Below, piece after piece: positions 31,342 through 39,000 of a DNA stretch of 64,000 nucleotides (position 1 is the stretch's first letter; every line of letters begins with the position of its first letter). The position numbers were made by a program, and so were the translations under genes. Below the pieces are notes generated by a model that saw nothing but the letters and a program-made list of their open reading frames with translations, searched no databases and had not been told where the DNA came from. Source of the stretch: CAZKRU01 sp964555235 (GTDB lineage Bacteria; Verrucomicrobiota; Verrucomicrobiia; Methylacidiphilales; CAMAQI01); contig CAZKRU010000001.1 in NCBI GenBank assembly GCA_964555235.1, forward strand, positions 58,089 to 122,088, in the 5' to 3' direction.

Positions 31342-32262
31342 TTACGCCGTGAGCGCGGCGCGGAACGTATTCACGTGAACTTCAACGACCTTGTTCACGT
31401 CCTTGGTATATCCCCCCGCCAAAACCCAGGCGATCGGAATTCCTTGCGATTTTGCCCAGGCAAAAACCGAACGGTCCCGCGCTTGTAAATCTTCCTGATC
31501 TAATGCCAGTGGCGAATACGGATCCTCGAAATACGGATCCGCCCCGGCTTGATACAGCAACAAATCCGGCTTCGACTCTGTCAGAAATCCGATCTGCGAT
31601 TCCAATGTTTTTAATAAAACTTCACGTCCTGATTTTTCAGGGAGTGATGCCGATCGATGAAATTCTCCATCCTGATGCTGTCGAATCTTCACATCCCGAA
31701 AGGCTTGGTTTTGAAAGTAGTCATTCCCATAAATTGAAAGAGCACGAATCCATCCTCCCCGAGTCTCCGTGAGTGACGCTGTTCCGTTTCCATAGTGTAA
31801 ATCCAGATCCAAGATCCCCACCGATTTCAATTGCCCCTCGGCTTTCAGTTTTTCCGCAGCCACGATTAATCCATTAAATGTGCAGAAACCCTCTCCGTGA
31901 TCTGCATGCGCATGATGAAATCCACTCACCAATGCTGCTGAAATCCCTTCGGACAACGCCCGACGCGCCGCAGCAACCACTCCCCCGCTCGTCAAACAAA
32001 CGGAAGGATAAAGCTCCGGAGACCAAGGGAATTTTTGTGATTCCGCAAGCGCCTTCGGTTCTCCGGTTTGAATCGCCCTCACGTACTCCGATGCATGAAC
32101 CCGAAGCAAATCCACTTCCGTCACGGGCTGCGGCATTTCAATCAAAACTCCTGGCAGACCTCGAAGCGCCTCCGCAACCAATCCAAATTTTCGAATTGGC
32201 ATGATATGCTCCCCAATCGGAGCCGCATACCCTTCATGATAAAATGCGGTTATTTGCTTCAA
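31342..32262 (-). CDS. Histone-deacetylase-like/acetylpolyamine amidohydrolase-family protein
   Basis: A 306-residue cytoplasmic metallohydrolase of the arginase-deacetylase fold. GFHHAHADHGEGFCTFN (from 114) has the His pair of the catalytic centre; DLDLHYGNG gives Zn ligands Asp154 and His156; AGADPYFEDP gives the third, Asp242; and AGGYTKD holds the late conserved Tyr. These proteins remove acetyl groups from Lys, polyamines or small molecules; AcuC-like activity is possible, but no acetyl-CoA synthetase gene is nearby. It ends the pair with nagZ (three-base gap). Confidence 0.88.
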   Translation of the reverse strand: MKQITAFYHEGYAAPIGEHIMPIRKFGLVAEALRGLPGVLIEMPQPVTEVDLLRVHASEYVRAIQTGEPKALAESQKFPWSPELYPSVCLTSGGVVAAARRALSEGISAALVSGFHHAHADHGEGFCTFNGLIVAAEKLKAEGQLKSVGILDLDLHYGNGTASLTETRGGWIRALSIYGNDYFQNQAFRDVKIRQHQDGEFHRSASLPEKSGREVLLKTLESQIGFLTESKPDLLLYQAGADPYFEDPYSPLALDQEDLQARDRSVFAWAKSQGIPIAWVLAGGYTKDVNKVVEVHVNTFRAALTA

Positions 32263-32265
32263 GGC

Positions 32266-33366
32266 TCAATATACCTCAACCGGCGATCGCTTTCCATCCT
32301 CAGATGAACGGCGCGCCGCGGCTTCCTTGCCCAAGGTTGCCACTCGAAGATTCATCACGGCAGCATCCAATTTACGATGACTCTCCAACGAGAAAACCTC
32401 CGGCTTCGCCAACTTCGCTCTCAATTTTTCGATCCGTCCCCACGCTTCTTCCTTGATCTTCGCTGGAAGTAATTCCAACGCCGCACGTGCTTCCGCCACT
32501 TTTTCCGTTCGGTGACACAAAAGAATCATGTCGTTCCCCGCCTCCACGGCCATTCGGAATGATTCCTCAAATCCGTACTCGTTGAGAATCGCCCCCATAT
32601 CCATATCATCACTGATGACGCATCCGTCGTATCCCCATTCGTCACGCAGCACCCCACGAATCACCGGAGCCGAAAGCGAAGAAGCTTTTCCTGTAGCATC
32701 CAGATCCCAATAACGGGCATGGCCAATCATCACCGTGTCCAATTCCTTCAGCATCTCGCGAAAGGGAATCCATTCGCATTCCTCCAATTGCTTTCGCGTC
32801 CGAGGAACCTCTGGCAACTCATGGTGAGGATCCACCGGCGCCGCACCATAACCGGGAAAGTGCTTTCCACAACTGAGGATTCCCTCTCCGCGCATTCCTT
32901 CGGTAAAAATCCGCGCATACTGAATGACTTGTTCTGGCGTCTTTCCAAAGGTCCGGTTTTTGAGGGAATTGTCCGCCTCATCATCAAATGAGACATCCAG
33001 CACTGGACAGAGATTCAAATTAAAACCAAAGAGACGAAGCAACTTCCCTGTTAAAACTCCATGCTCACGGAAAAGCGCTTTCTCTCCCTTATCTCGAAGC
33101 TGTTTAATACTCGGGGGCTCGGAACCGATCTCCTTTAAACGCGAAACCCTCCCCCCCTCCTGATCAACCGTAATGACCGGCTCCCGAACGCTTAATGATC
33201 GCAACTCATCAATCAGATCCCGAAGTTGCTGAGGTCCCTTGATGTTTCTGCCGAACAAGATAAAGCCCCCCGGCTCTACCTCTCGAATTAACTTTCGAGT
33301 GACGTCATCCAAGACAGGTCCCGGCACTCCAATAATCAAAAAATCTCCAGCATGATAGGCGCTCAT
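32266..33366 (-). CDS. nagZ: Beta-N-acetylhexosaminidase, GH3 family
   Basis: A 366-residue cytoplasmic GH3 enzyme that removes GlcNAc from muropeptides in peptidoglycan recycling. Motifs: VTVDQEGGRVSRL in pieces, CPVLDV, the acid/base loop KHFPGYGAAPVDPHHELPEV with the His of NagZ-type GH3, and the nucleophile Asp in VISDDMDMGAI. It lacks a signal peptide and the extra beta-sandwich domain of larger GH3 enzymes, consistent with NagZ. The deacetylase-like gene follows after three bases. Confidence 0.92.
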   Translation of the reverse strand: MSAYHAGDFLIIGVPGPVLDDVTRKLIREVEPGGFILFGRNIKGPQQLRDLIDELRSLSVREPVITVDQEGGRVSRLKEIGSEPPSIKQLRDKGEKALFREHGVLTGKLLRLFGFNLNLCPVLDVSFDDEADNSLKNRTFGKTPEQVIQYARIFTEGMRGEGILSCGKHFPGYGAAPVDPHHELPEVPRTRKQLEECEWIPFREMLKELDTVMIGHARYWDLDATGKASSLSAPVIRGVLRDEWGYDGCVISDDMDMGAILNEYGFEESFRMAVEAGNDMILLCHRTEKVAEARAALELLPAKIKEEAWGRIEKLRAKLAKPEVFSLESHRKLDAAVMNLRVATLGKEAAARRSSEDGKRSPVEVY

Positions 33367-33460
33367 GGATTCTTCCTAAGCGAGCTTTGCGCCGCTGACG
33401 AGTCAAATGTTGTAACAACTTATCGCACGATCCAGAATAAATCTAAAATCACGGAATGTT

Positions 33461-33549
33461 TCTCGCCAAGTTCACCAAGTCGCTAAGCCTTTGATTCTGG
33501 TTGGTTAAAAAAAATCTTCTACTTGGCGCCTTTGCGGACTTGGCGAGAG
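33461..33549. repeat. Word-repeat palindrome, CTTGGCGA family
   Basis: Left arm TCTCGCCAAGTTCACCAAGT with CGCTAAG; right arm ACTTGGCGCCTTTGCGGACT then TGGCGAGA. Unusually, this copy lies between divergent genes (nagZ and the GNAT gene), so a terminator role does not explain it. Confidence 0.75.
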
Positions 33550-33598
33550 AAAAAATCCAAGATCGACTTTATCTCTCCCATTCCTTAATCGTCTTTCA

Positions 33599-34285
33599 AT
33601 GGACCCAGCGGAGTACAAAATCCGATTTTTTCGTAACGAAGACCGTGAAGCAGTTCGCCGCATTTGTGCCGATACGGGATTCTTAAGCAAGCCGATTGAC
33701 CCCGTCTTCGAAGATCGGGATCTCTTTGCGGATTACCTGACCAAGTACTATACCGATCTGGAGCCCGAATCGACCCTCGTCTGTGAACTCCACCATGAGG
33801 TGAAAGGATATCTCATGGGCTGTCGCCGCACTCGCTATAACGATACCTTTCACGCTTTTTTCAATCTCTGGCTGAGCTTTCTTGGCCTCACCCGCTACTT
33901 CCTTCGTCCGTACAACGAAGCTTCAAAAAAATATATTCGTTGGCTTCTTTTTAAAGGATGGCGCGAGGTCCCCAAGACTCCCAAGGGAATGCCGCACTTC
34001 CATATTAATCTTCTCCCTGAAGCTCGAAATCTCCTCACCACCCATCGCCTCATCCAAGCTTTTCTCGACTATTTAATTCAATGCGGAGAATCATCCGTTT
34101 ATGGACAAATGGTGACCTACGAAACGCGACGAGGGGAACGAATGTTTGCCCGGTTTGGCTTTACCGTCCTCGATAAAGTTGAAGTCACGAAATATCGCGA
34201 AGTCTTCCCTCAAAAAATATTTCTCTACACCATCGTCAAAGATCTTCAGCGTAGCCCACAACTCTACGGAAACACCGACAAATAA
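33599..34285 (+). CDS. GNAT-family N-acetyltransferase-like protein
   Basis: A 228-residue protein. The beginning (YKIRFFRNEDREAVRRICAD) is the typical first strand and helix of GNAT enzymes; CELHHEVKGYLMGCRR is strand 2-4; FHINLLPEARNLLTTHRLIQ is the acetyl-CoA-binding strand and helix region, though without the classic Q/RxxGxG/A; and YETRRGERMFARFGFTVLDK is the late conserved block (the usual NxxAxxxYxxxGF region). An insert of ~40 residues (FLRPYNEASKKYIRWLLFKG) separates the halves. Substrate unknown. It ends at a bidirectional hairpin shared with efp. Confidence 0.8.
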   Translation: MDPAEYKIRFFRNEDREAVRRICADTGFLSKPIDPVFEDRDLFADYLTKYYTDLEPESTLVCELHHEVKGYLMGCRRTRYNDTFHAFFNLWLSFLGLTRYFLRPYNEASKKYIRWLLFKGWREVPKTPKGMPHFHINLLPEARNLLTTHRLIQAFLDYLIQCGESSVYGQMVTYETRRGERMFARFGFTVLDKVEVTKYREVFPQKIFLYTIVKDLQRSPQLYGNTDK

Positions 34286-34322
34286 AAAGCCGATCCAGCA
34301 CTTTTGCACGGGATCGGCTTTG
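34286..34322. terminator. Bidirectional hairpin terminator between the GNAT gene and efp
   Basis: AAAGCCGATCC (34286-34296) pairs with GGATCGGCTTT (34311-34321) around a 14-base loop; A-run on one side and T-run on the other allow termination in both directions between the converging genes. Confidence 0.8.
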
Positions 34323-34368
34323 TTCGAAGTCCTGAAGCCTTCCGCCTCATGACTCGTGAAGGATCTAA

Positions 34369-34926
34369 TTAAGCCCGACTGAGATATTTTCCGTCCGCCG
34401 TGCTAATCTTCAGCATTTCACCTTCCTTGATGAAAAGCGGCACCTGAACGGTCAAACCCGTTTCCATCACCGCAGCCTTGAAAACATTGTTCGCAGAGTC
34501 GCCTTTGACCCCATCCGCAGATTCAGTCACCTTGAGCGTCACCGAAGCAGGGGCCTCCAGCAGCGCAATCTTATCGTCCGCAAAAACGACCGTGACTGGC
34601 AAATTTTCGACGAGGTAATCCTTAATCGGTGCCACGAGCTCATCCGAAACCGTAATGGTTTCGTAGGTGTTCGGCTCAATGAAATTGTAACCGTTGTTAT
34701 CTTTGTAACTAAATTCGTATTTGGAGCGATTGACCGGAACGGTTTCCAATGCGTCGTTCGATCCGAAACGCTGAACGAGAGATCTCCCACTTCGTAAACT
34801 CCGCAGCGTCATCTGAACAAACGCTCGAAGGTTTCCTGGTGTGCGATGGGTTGCCTCCAACACCATCATGATATCTCCGTTAAATCGGATCGCCTGACCC
34901 TTTCCTACTTCATTTGCATTCGGCAT
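34369..34926 (-). CDS. efp: Translation elongation factor P
   Basis: A 185-residue ribosome factor that relieves stalling at polyproline. All three beta-barrel domains are present, ending in VPLFIKEGEMLKISTADGKY. The peptidyl-transferase-reaching loop is HRTPGNLRAF, so the tip residue aligned with Lys34 of Escherichia coli is Asn32. That rules out EpmA lysylation at the tip, and no EpmA, EarP or YmfI gene is in the window. The gene precedes none but follows kdsD's 3' end by 18 bases on the same strand: order of transcription is kdsD (upstream at 35916) then efp. Confidence 0.94.
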   Translation of the reverse strand: MPNANEVGKGQAIRFNGDIMMVLEATHRTPGNLRAFVQMTLRSLRSGRSLVQRFGSNDALETVPVNRSKYEFSYKDNNGYNFIEPNTYETITVSDELVAPIKDYLVENLPVTVVFADDKIALLEAPASVTLKVTESADGVKGDSANNVFKAAVMETGLTVQVPLFIKEGEMLKISTADGKYLSRA

Positions 34927-34944
34927 AAGTCTTCTACTTTCTTC

Positions 34945-35916
34945 CTACATAAGTTTCTGTTTAGCCAAGTCCTGCGCATCCACCATGCCCATCGGACGCC
35001 GCTGCGCATCGACCACCACCAAATCATCAATCCGGTGTTGCTGAAAAACATTCAGCACTTCCACCGCTAAATTGTCAATACGGACCGTGATTGGATTCGC
35101 CGTCATCACCGCACGTAACCGTTCTGCGCCAATCTTCGGATTACACTGATACCCACGAACGAAGTCGCCATGGGTGAAAATTCCGACGATCTTTCCGTGC
35201 CCATTCACCACCGCAACCGCCCCGGCGCGCTTCAGATTCCAGAGGCGCAATGCCTCACTCACCGTCGCCGTTTCCCGTAAAATCGGAACCTGCTCCAACG
35301 GACGCATCACTTCGCCCACTTTCAATAGCAAGTGTTTTCCCAACGCGCCCGCTGGATGATACTTTGCAAAATCTTCCTTCTTAAAACCTCGAGCCTCTAA
35401 CAAAACCATTGCGAGTGCGTCACCCATTGCCATCATCGCCATCGTACTTGAAGTCGGGGCCAGGTTCAAAGGGCACGCCTCCCGTTCGACTTTCACATTG
35501 AGATGCACATCGGAATTTTCCGCCAGCGTTGATTTCGGATTTCCCGTCATTGCCACGATCGAAACCGAAAGCCTCCGAAGCGCCGGTAAAACCCGCAAGA
35601 CCTCCTCCGTTTCACCGCTATAACTCAAAATCAAGCACAAATCCCGATCCGCCACCACTCCCAAATCGCCGTGCGCCGCATTGACTGAATCCATCACCAC
35701 AGCCGGAGCGCCGGTACTACTGAGCGTTGCCGCAATCTTCTGGCCGATGTGCCCCGACTTTCCAACCCCGGTTACCACCACTTTGTGCCCGGTTTGAATC
35801 GTTTTTTGTAAAAGTCGAACCGCTTTTTCGAAAGACCCGTCCATTCGCCGGCGCAAACCACGCAACGCATTGATCTCCAAATCAATGACTTTTTGACCTC
35901 TCAGAAGATAACCCAT
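34945..35916 (-). CDS. kdsD: Arabinose-5-phosphate isomerase (KpsF/GutQ family)
   Basis: A 323-residue enzyme converting ribulose 5-phosphate to arabinose 5-phosphate, the first step to Kdo for lipopolysaccharide. The SIS domain (~30-180) has VVTGVGKSGHIGQKIAATLS and LSYSGETEEVLRVLPAL; CPLNLAPTSSTMAMMAMGDA is the family signature with active-site residues. Two CBS domains follow (~205-320), beginning VGEVMRPLEQVPILRETATV. It is upstream of efp in the same operon. With the GmhA-like protein at the right edge it indicates a lipopolysaccharide-bearing outer membrane. Confidence 0.94.
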   Translation of the reverse strand: MGYLLRGQKVIDLEINALRGLRRRMDGSFEKAVRLLQKTIQTGHKVVVTGVGKSGHIGQKIAATLSSTGAPAVVMDSVNAAHGDLGVVADRDLCLILSYSGETEEVLRVLPALRRLSVSIVAMTGNPKSTLAENSDVHLNVKVEREACPLNLAPTSSTMAMMAMGDALAMVLLEARGFKKEDFAKYHPAGALGKHLLLKVGEVMRPLEQVPILRETATVSEALRLWNLKRAGAVAVVNGHGKIVGIFTHGDFVRGYQCNPKIGAERLRAVMTANPITVRIDNLAVEVLNVFQQHRIDDLVVVDAQRRPMGMVDAQDLAKQKLM

Positions 35917-36137
35917 GGAAATGGTCTCTAGCCGAAGGCTCCCTTAGAAGAAAGCTCAAATTCCACCCCCCCCTCTCGACTTCACCCATCTACGCTCGCG
36001 CACTTCTCCGCCTAAAAGGAAAAGATTGAAACCAGAACCTTAATGAAGGTAGAGTTTCCAAGTCATCCAATTGTAATTGCAATCCATCTAACGATGCGAT
36101 TTTGATCTCAACTGGATTTAATAGGGAGTAACGACTA

Positions 36138-37391
36138 ATGAAATCATGCTTTTTAAAAGGCGCTGTTTTGATCTTGCTCGGTTTCATTTTTACAATTGAA
36201 GCCTTGGCGGCAAAACCTGCCCCCACTCCTCCAAAGGTGATCGACCCGATGTCGGTAAGCAGTTTTCTCGTTTCCTTAAAAAATGACCAGTTAACGTTGG
36301 AAAGAAATGGAAAACAAAGCATCTATCTTGTTACCCCAGAGACCCGCTACCTTGTTGGAATGGAAGAGTTTCCCAAGAAATTTCTGAAACCTGGAATTAA
36401 AATCCAGGATCCCCCGGGGGATGCCGGCAATACCCTTTCCGAAGTATTCGTCATTCCTCTTTTCAAAAAGGAGAAAGGTTCCGATAGCTCAACAACAGGT
36501 GCTGCGGGAAAAAAAGCCGTCAAAGACCCCTCGAGCTATTTCGTTTCGCTCGAGGATGATATTTTGACCATTGAAATCGCCGATCAAAAACAACTCCAGA
36601 AAGTCGACTCGATGACCGCCTATCGGATGGGTGGAAAGGTTGCATATCCGGATTTTCTAAAGAAAGGAATGAAACTGAATTTGTCCACGACCATTCCATG
36701 GGGATATGTCACCTTAGTCGATATTATTCCCACCTTCAAATTAACCGATCCGACGGCTGATCCGGCAGACACTGCGGGAACTCCTGAAGTCCTTGCAGAT
36801 ACTCTCAATTGGTACTTTGTTTCTCTAGAGGATGAGATGTTAACCCTCGAAAATAATGGATCCAGCTTTCTGTATTTGATTAGCTCAGGAACTCATGTCC
36901 GAGTCGGCAAAGAAGAGGTTCCCAAGAAGATTTTACTCCCAGGAATCAAAGTTATCATGCCTCCCACGGAACCAGGGACGATCCTTCCTGAGATCAGCGT
37001 AGTCCCTGTTTTCAAAAAAGACCCTACGATTACCGTTAATCCAGATCAGGTGGATACAACCGTAGAAACCGAGTGGAATTTCATTTCGATCAATGAAGAG
37101 GGGATGCTCATGGTCGAGAAAGACGGGCAACAGCAGTTGAATCGCGTCGATTCCAAAACAGCCTATCAGATGGGTGGAAATACAATTAAAAAGGAATTTC
37201 TCAAAAAAGGAATGCGAGTGATTCTCTCGAGCAACGAACCGTGGTCCGCTCAAACCTTGGTCAAGTTGGTCCCCACCTTTAAACAACCGAAGCCCGAAGA
37301 GACCATTATAACAACAACCACCACCATACCTGTTAAAACCGCTTCAGCAACCAAGACAAAAACGACAACCTCCACCACTCAAATCCCTTAA
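36138..37391 (+). CDS. Secreted protein of four alternating ~70-residue repeats (A-B-A-B) with Thr-rich tail
   Basis: A 417-residue protein with signal peptide (residues 1-25, ending EALAAKP). Repeat units lie at 42-110, 133-201, 224-292 and 313-382. Units 1 and 3 (type A) share FVSL.NDQLTLE, YLV/YLI, VG.EE.PKK.L.PGIK and PVFKK. Units 2 and 4 (type B) share FVSLEDDILTIE, QLQKVDS, TAYRMGGK, FLKKGM and PTFK. A and B are themselves distant homologues, so an A-B pair was duplicated after an earlier duplication. Each looks like a small beta-barrel module. The tail (390-417) is Thr-rich. I recognise no family; a wall, sheath or carbohydrate-binding role is only a guess. Confidence 0.7.
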   Translation: MKSCFLKGAVLILLGFIFTIEALAAKPAPTPPKVIDPMSVSSFLVSLKNDQLTLERNGKQSIYLVTPETRYLVGMEEFPKKFLKPGIKIQDPPGDAGNTLSEVFVIPLFKKEKGSDSSTTGAAGKKAVKDPSSYFVSLEDDILTIEIADQKQLQKVDSMTAYRMGGKVAYPDFLKKGMKLNLSTTIPWGYVTLVDIIPTFKLTDPTADPADTAGTPEVLADTLNWYFVSLEDEMLTLENNGSSFLYLISSGTHVRVGKEEVPKKILLPGIKVIMPPTEPGTILPEISVVPVFKKDPTITVNPDQVDTTVETEWNFISINEEGMLMVEKDGQQQLNRVDSKTAYQMGGNTIKKEFLKKGMRVILSSNEPWSAQTLVKLVPTFKQPKPEETIITTTTTIPVKTASATKTKTTTSTTQIP

Positions 37392-37547
37392 GATTTTACC
37401 GAATTACCTCCCACCGAAAAGAGGGCGATCCCGGCATCTACTGACCCCGCCCCCCTTTTTACCCAACTCGATTCAAGAGGAATTTCTCATATCGATTCAT
37501 AAGCCAGTCATGAGAGAAACCTCAGATTTTCCTAGCAACTCCTGTCC

Positions 37548-38732
37548 ATGAAGAAGTTCACTCAGTCCCGTGTGATCTACTTTCTTGGGGCCGGATGCCT
37601 CGTTTTGGTGGTTTTTCTATTACTTTCAAACGTCACGGTTTTTCGCTATTCCTTATCTTTTCAGGAATTTACAGCAGTCTTACTCGGCAACCAAAAGGCA
37701 CCGGAAGCGTTCACTCCTCCTGAAGCCTCGCTCTTGACTCTCCCCTCAGGAGTGGAGGTCAATATCTCCGCTTCATCGGGCGAACTCCCTATCGGCTCGA
37801 ACAGCGGCACTCTTGAAATGGAATCCGCACCTCCCTCAACCTTCCAGATCACTCCTAAGCTTTCCGCTCCTTCCGTGCACCTTGAAGCCATGGCAAAATT
37901 CCACGAGCAAGCCCAAAAGACTCTAGGCAGTCAAAATTCAGGGGGGAGCGGAAGTCGAATTACCGGATCACGTTCCCTCAATGTCGGTCGAAAACCGTTC
38001 TCATTTCCCAAGGATGGGCGAGCACTCTATGGTGATATGTATCTCCGCAATCCCTCCATCCTCCCGCCTAGTGTTGTACAAGTAATCAATCAACTTTTAA
38101 AAGGGATCGACCTAAAATACTCTTATCTTAAAATCATGCGCGACCCCTTGTTGAACGGCCCCTTTTTGGAGGTCGAAGCAAAAGGTCCCGCTCGCGATAA
38201 GGGACACGAGTGCGATGAGGGGTACCGTTATGAAGTCCGAGGAAGAATTACCGAAGCGCTTGATCGCTCCTACAATCATGTCGGCCCCTGCATTCTCTTC
38301 GGCCAGGCCGCCATGCGATTGATCCAAGAGAAAAAAATCGACATGATTCTCCACATCGGAAAGTTTGGCATGATTCGGGAAGATGGACCTCTGGGAGAAT
38401 ACGATCCCTTTGGAGCCGAACCGCTCTTCGAACTCGCTCGAAAACAAAAGATCCCGATCTTTATTTTTATCACCGACGGCTTGGGAATGGCGAACTTCAC
38501 CGACATTGTCTCAAATGAAGCCCCATGGTCTCCGCCTAAAAGTTTTGTCGACTCTGTCCGTTCGACAGGAGGCGATGTTATTGATATCACTGGACGTACT
38601 TGGCATCGAAAACTCGAGACCATGATCAAACAATGTCCCACCGCCCCAGAGCAACTAAAACTCCAACAGAAATACTGGTTTTACTTAACTGACGGAGATC
38701 AACACCAATGGTGGCTCGAAAAAGGATTTTGA
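37548..38732 (+). CDS. Single-pass membrane-anchored protein of unknown function
   Basis: A 394-residue protein with one N-terminal membrane helix (RVIYFLGAGCLVLVVFLLLS), a Ser/Gly/Pro-rich linker (~55-145) and a folded domain from ~150 to the end (SFPKDGRALYGDMYLRNPSI, GPCILFGQAAMRLIQEKKID, IPIFIFITDGLGMANFTDIV). The alternation of strands and helices in the last part recalls a von Willebrand A or Rossmann-like fold, but no metal-site DxSxS is present. The N-in orientation with a large periplasmic domain is likely. It is the last gene before the rpsA leader. Confidence 0.55.
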   Translation: MKKFTQSRVIYFLGAGCLVLVVFLLLSNVTVFRYSLSFQEFTAVLLGNQKAPEAFTPPEASLLTLPSGVEVNISASSGELPIGSNSGTLEMESAPPSTFQITPKLSAPSVHLEAMAKFHEQAQKTLGSQNSGGSGSRITGSRSLNVGRKPFSFPKDGRALYGDMYLRNPSILPPSVVQVINQLLKGIDLKYSYLKIMRDPLLNGPFLEVEAKGPARDKGHECDEGYRYEVRGRITEALDRSYNHVGPCILFGQAAMRLIQEKKIDMILHIGKFGMIREDGPLGEYDPFGAEPLFELARKQKIPIFIFITDGLGMANFTDIVSNEAPWSPPKSFVDSVRSTGGDVIDITGRTWHRKLETMIKQCPTAPEQLKLQQKYWFYLTDGDQHQWWLEKGF

Positions 38733-38769
38733 ATCTTCAGGGGCATCGTGATGGCGACGCGTGCAGAAA

Positions 38770-38789
38770 GCCTTTCTCAGAGAAACCGG
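38770..38789 (-). repeat. 20-bp dispersed intergenic motif, copy 2 (minus strand)
   Basis: CCGGTTTCTCTGAGAAAGGC on the minus strand, 16 of 20 identical to the copy at 27463. Lies in the 270-bp region before rpsA. Confidence 0.4.
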
Positions 38790-38874
38790 ATTGCAATGAC
38801 GGGGTCCGGCATGCGCGACTCCAAAAACTTCTTCTTGCCATTCTCTCCTCTCTCGCTACGCTTCGCATGCGCTT

Positions 38875-38945
38875 TATAACTCTGGGAGACCGGGGTGGCG
38901 ACAGGAACTTCAACCCCGTTCCGCCAGGGTATTGGGCGGTTTTTT
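38875..38945 (+). promoter_or_regulatory. rpsA leader with competing pseudoknot and terminator structures
   Basis: A -10-like TATAAC (38875-38880) precedes a structured leader. Stem 1 pairs CGGGGT (38891-38896) with ACCCCG (38913-38918). The loop of stem 1 carries GGCG and GGAAC, which are complementary to GTTCCGCC just downstream (38918-38925). That same downstream strand is the 5' arm of a terminator, CCGCC (38921-38925) with GGCGG (38935-38939), followed by six T. Loop pairing and terminator cannot form together. The rpsA start is 55 bases beyond the T-run. The -35 region is not clear. Confidence 0.5.
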
Positions 38946-39000
38946 CGTCTTTAGGTCCGGATTTTCCGGCGTTATTGAAGATGCGGGGAAAAGGAAATTC

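Noticed and set aside
38732..39000. Fluoride, glycine, c-di-GMP or SAM riboswitch in the rpsA leader
   Set aside because: I compared the region with the conserved cores of these classes and found no match; only the terminator-type alternation is supported.
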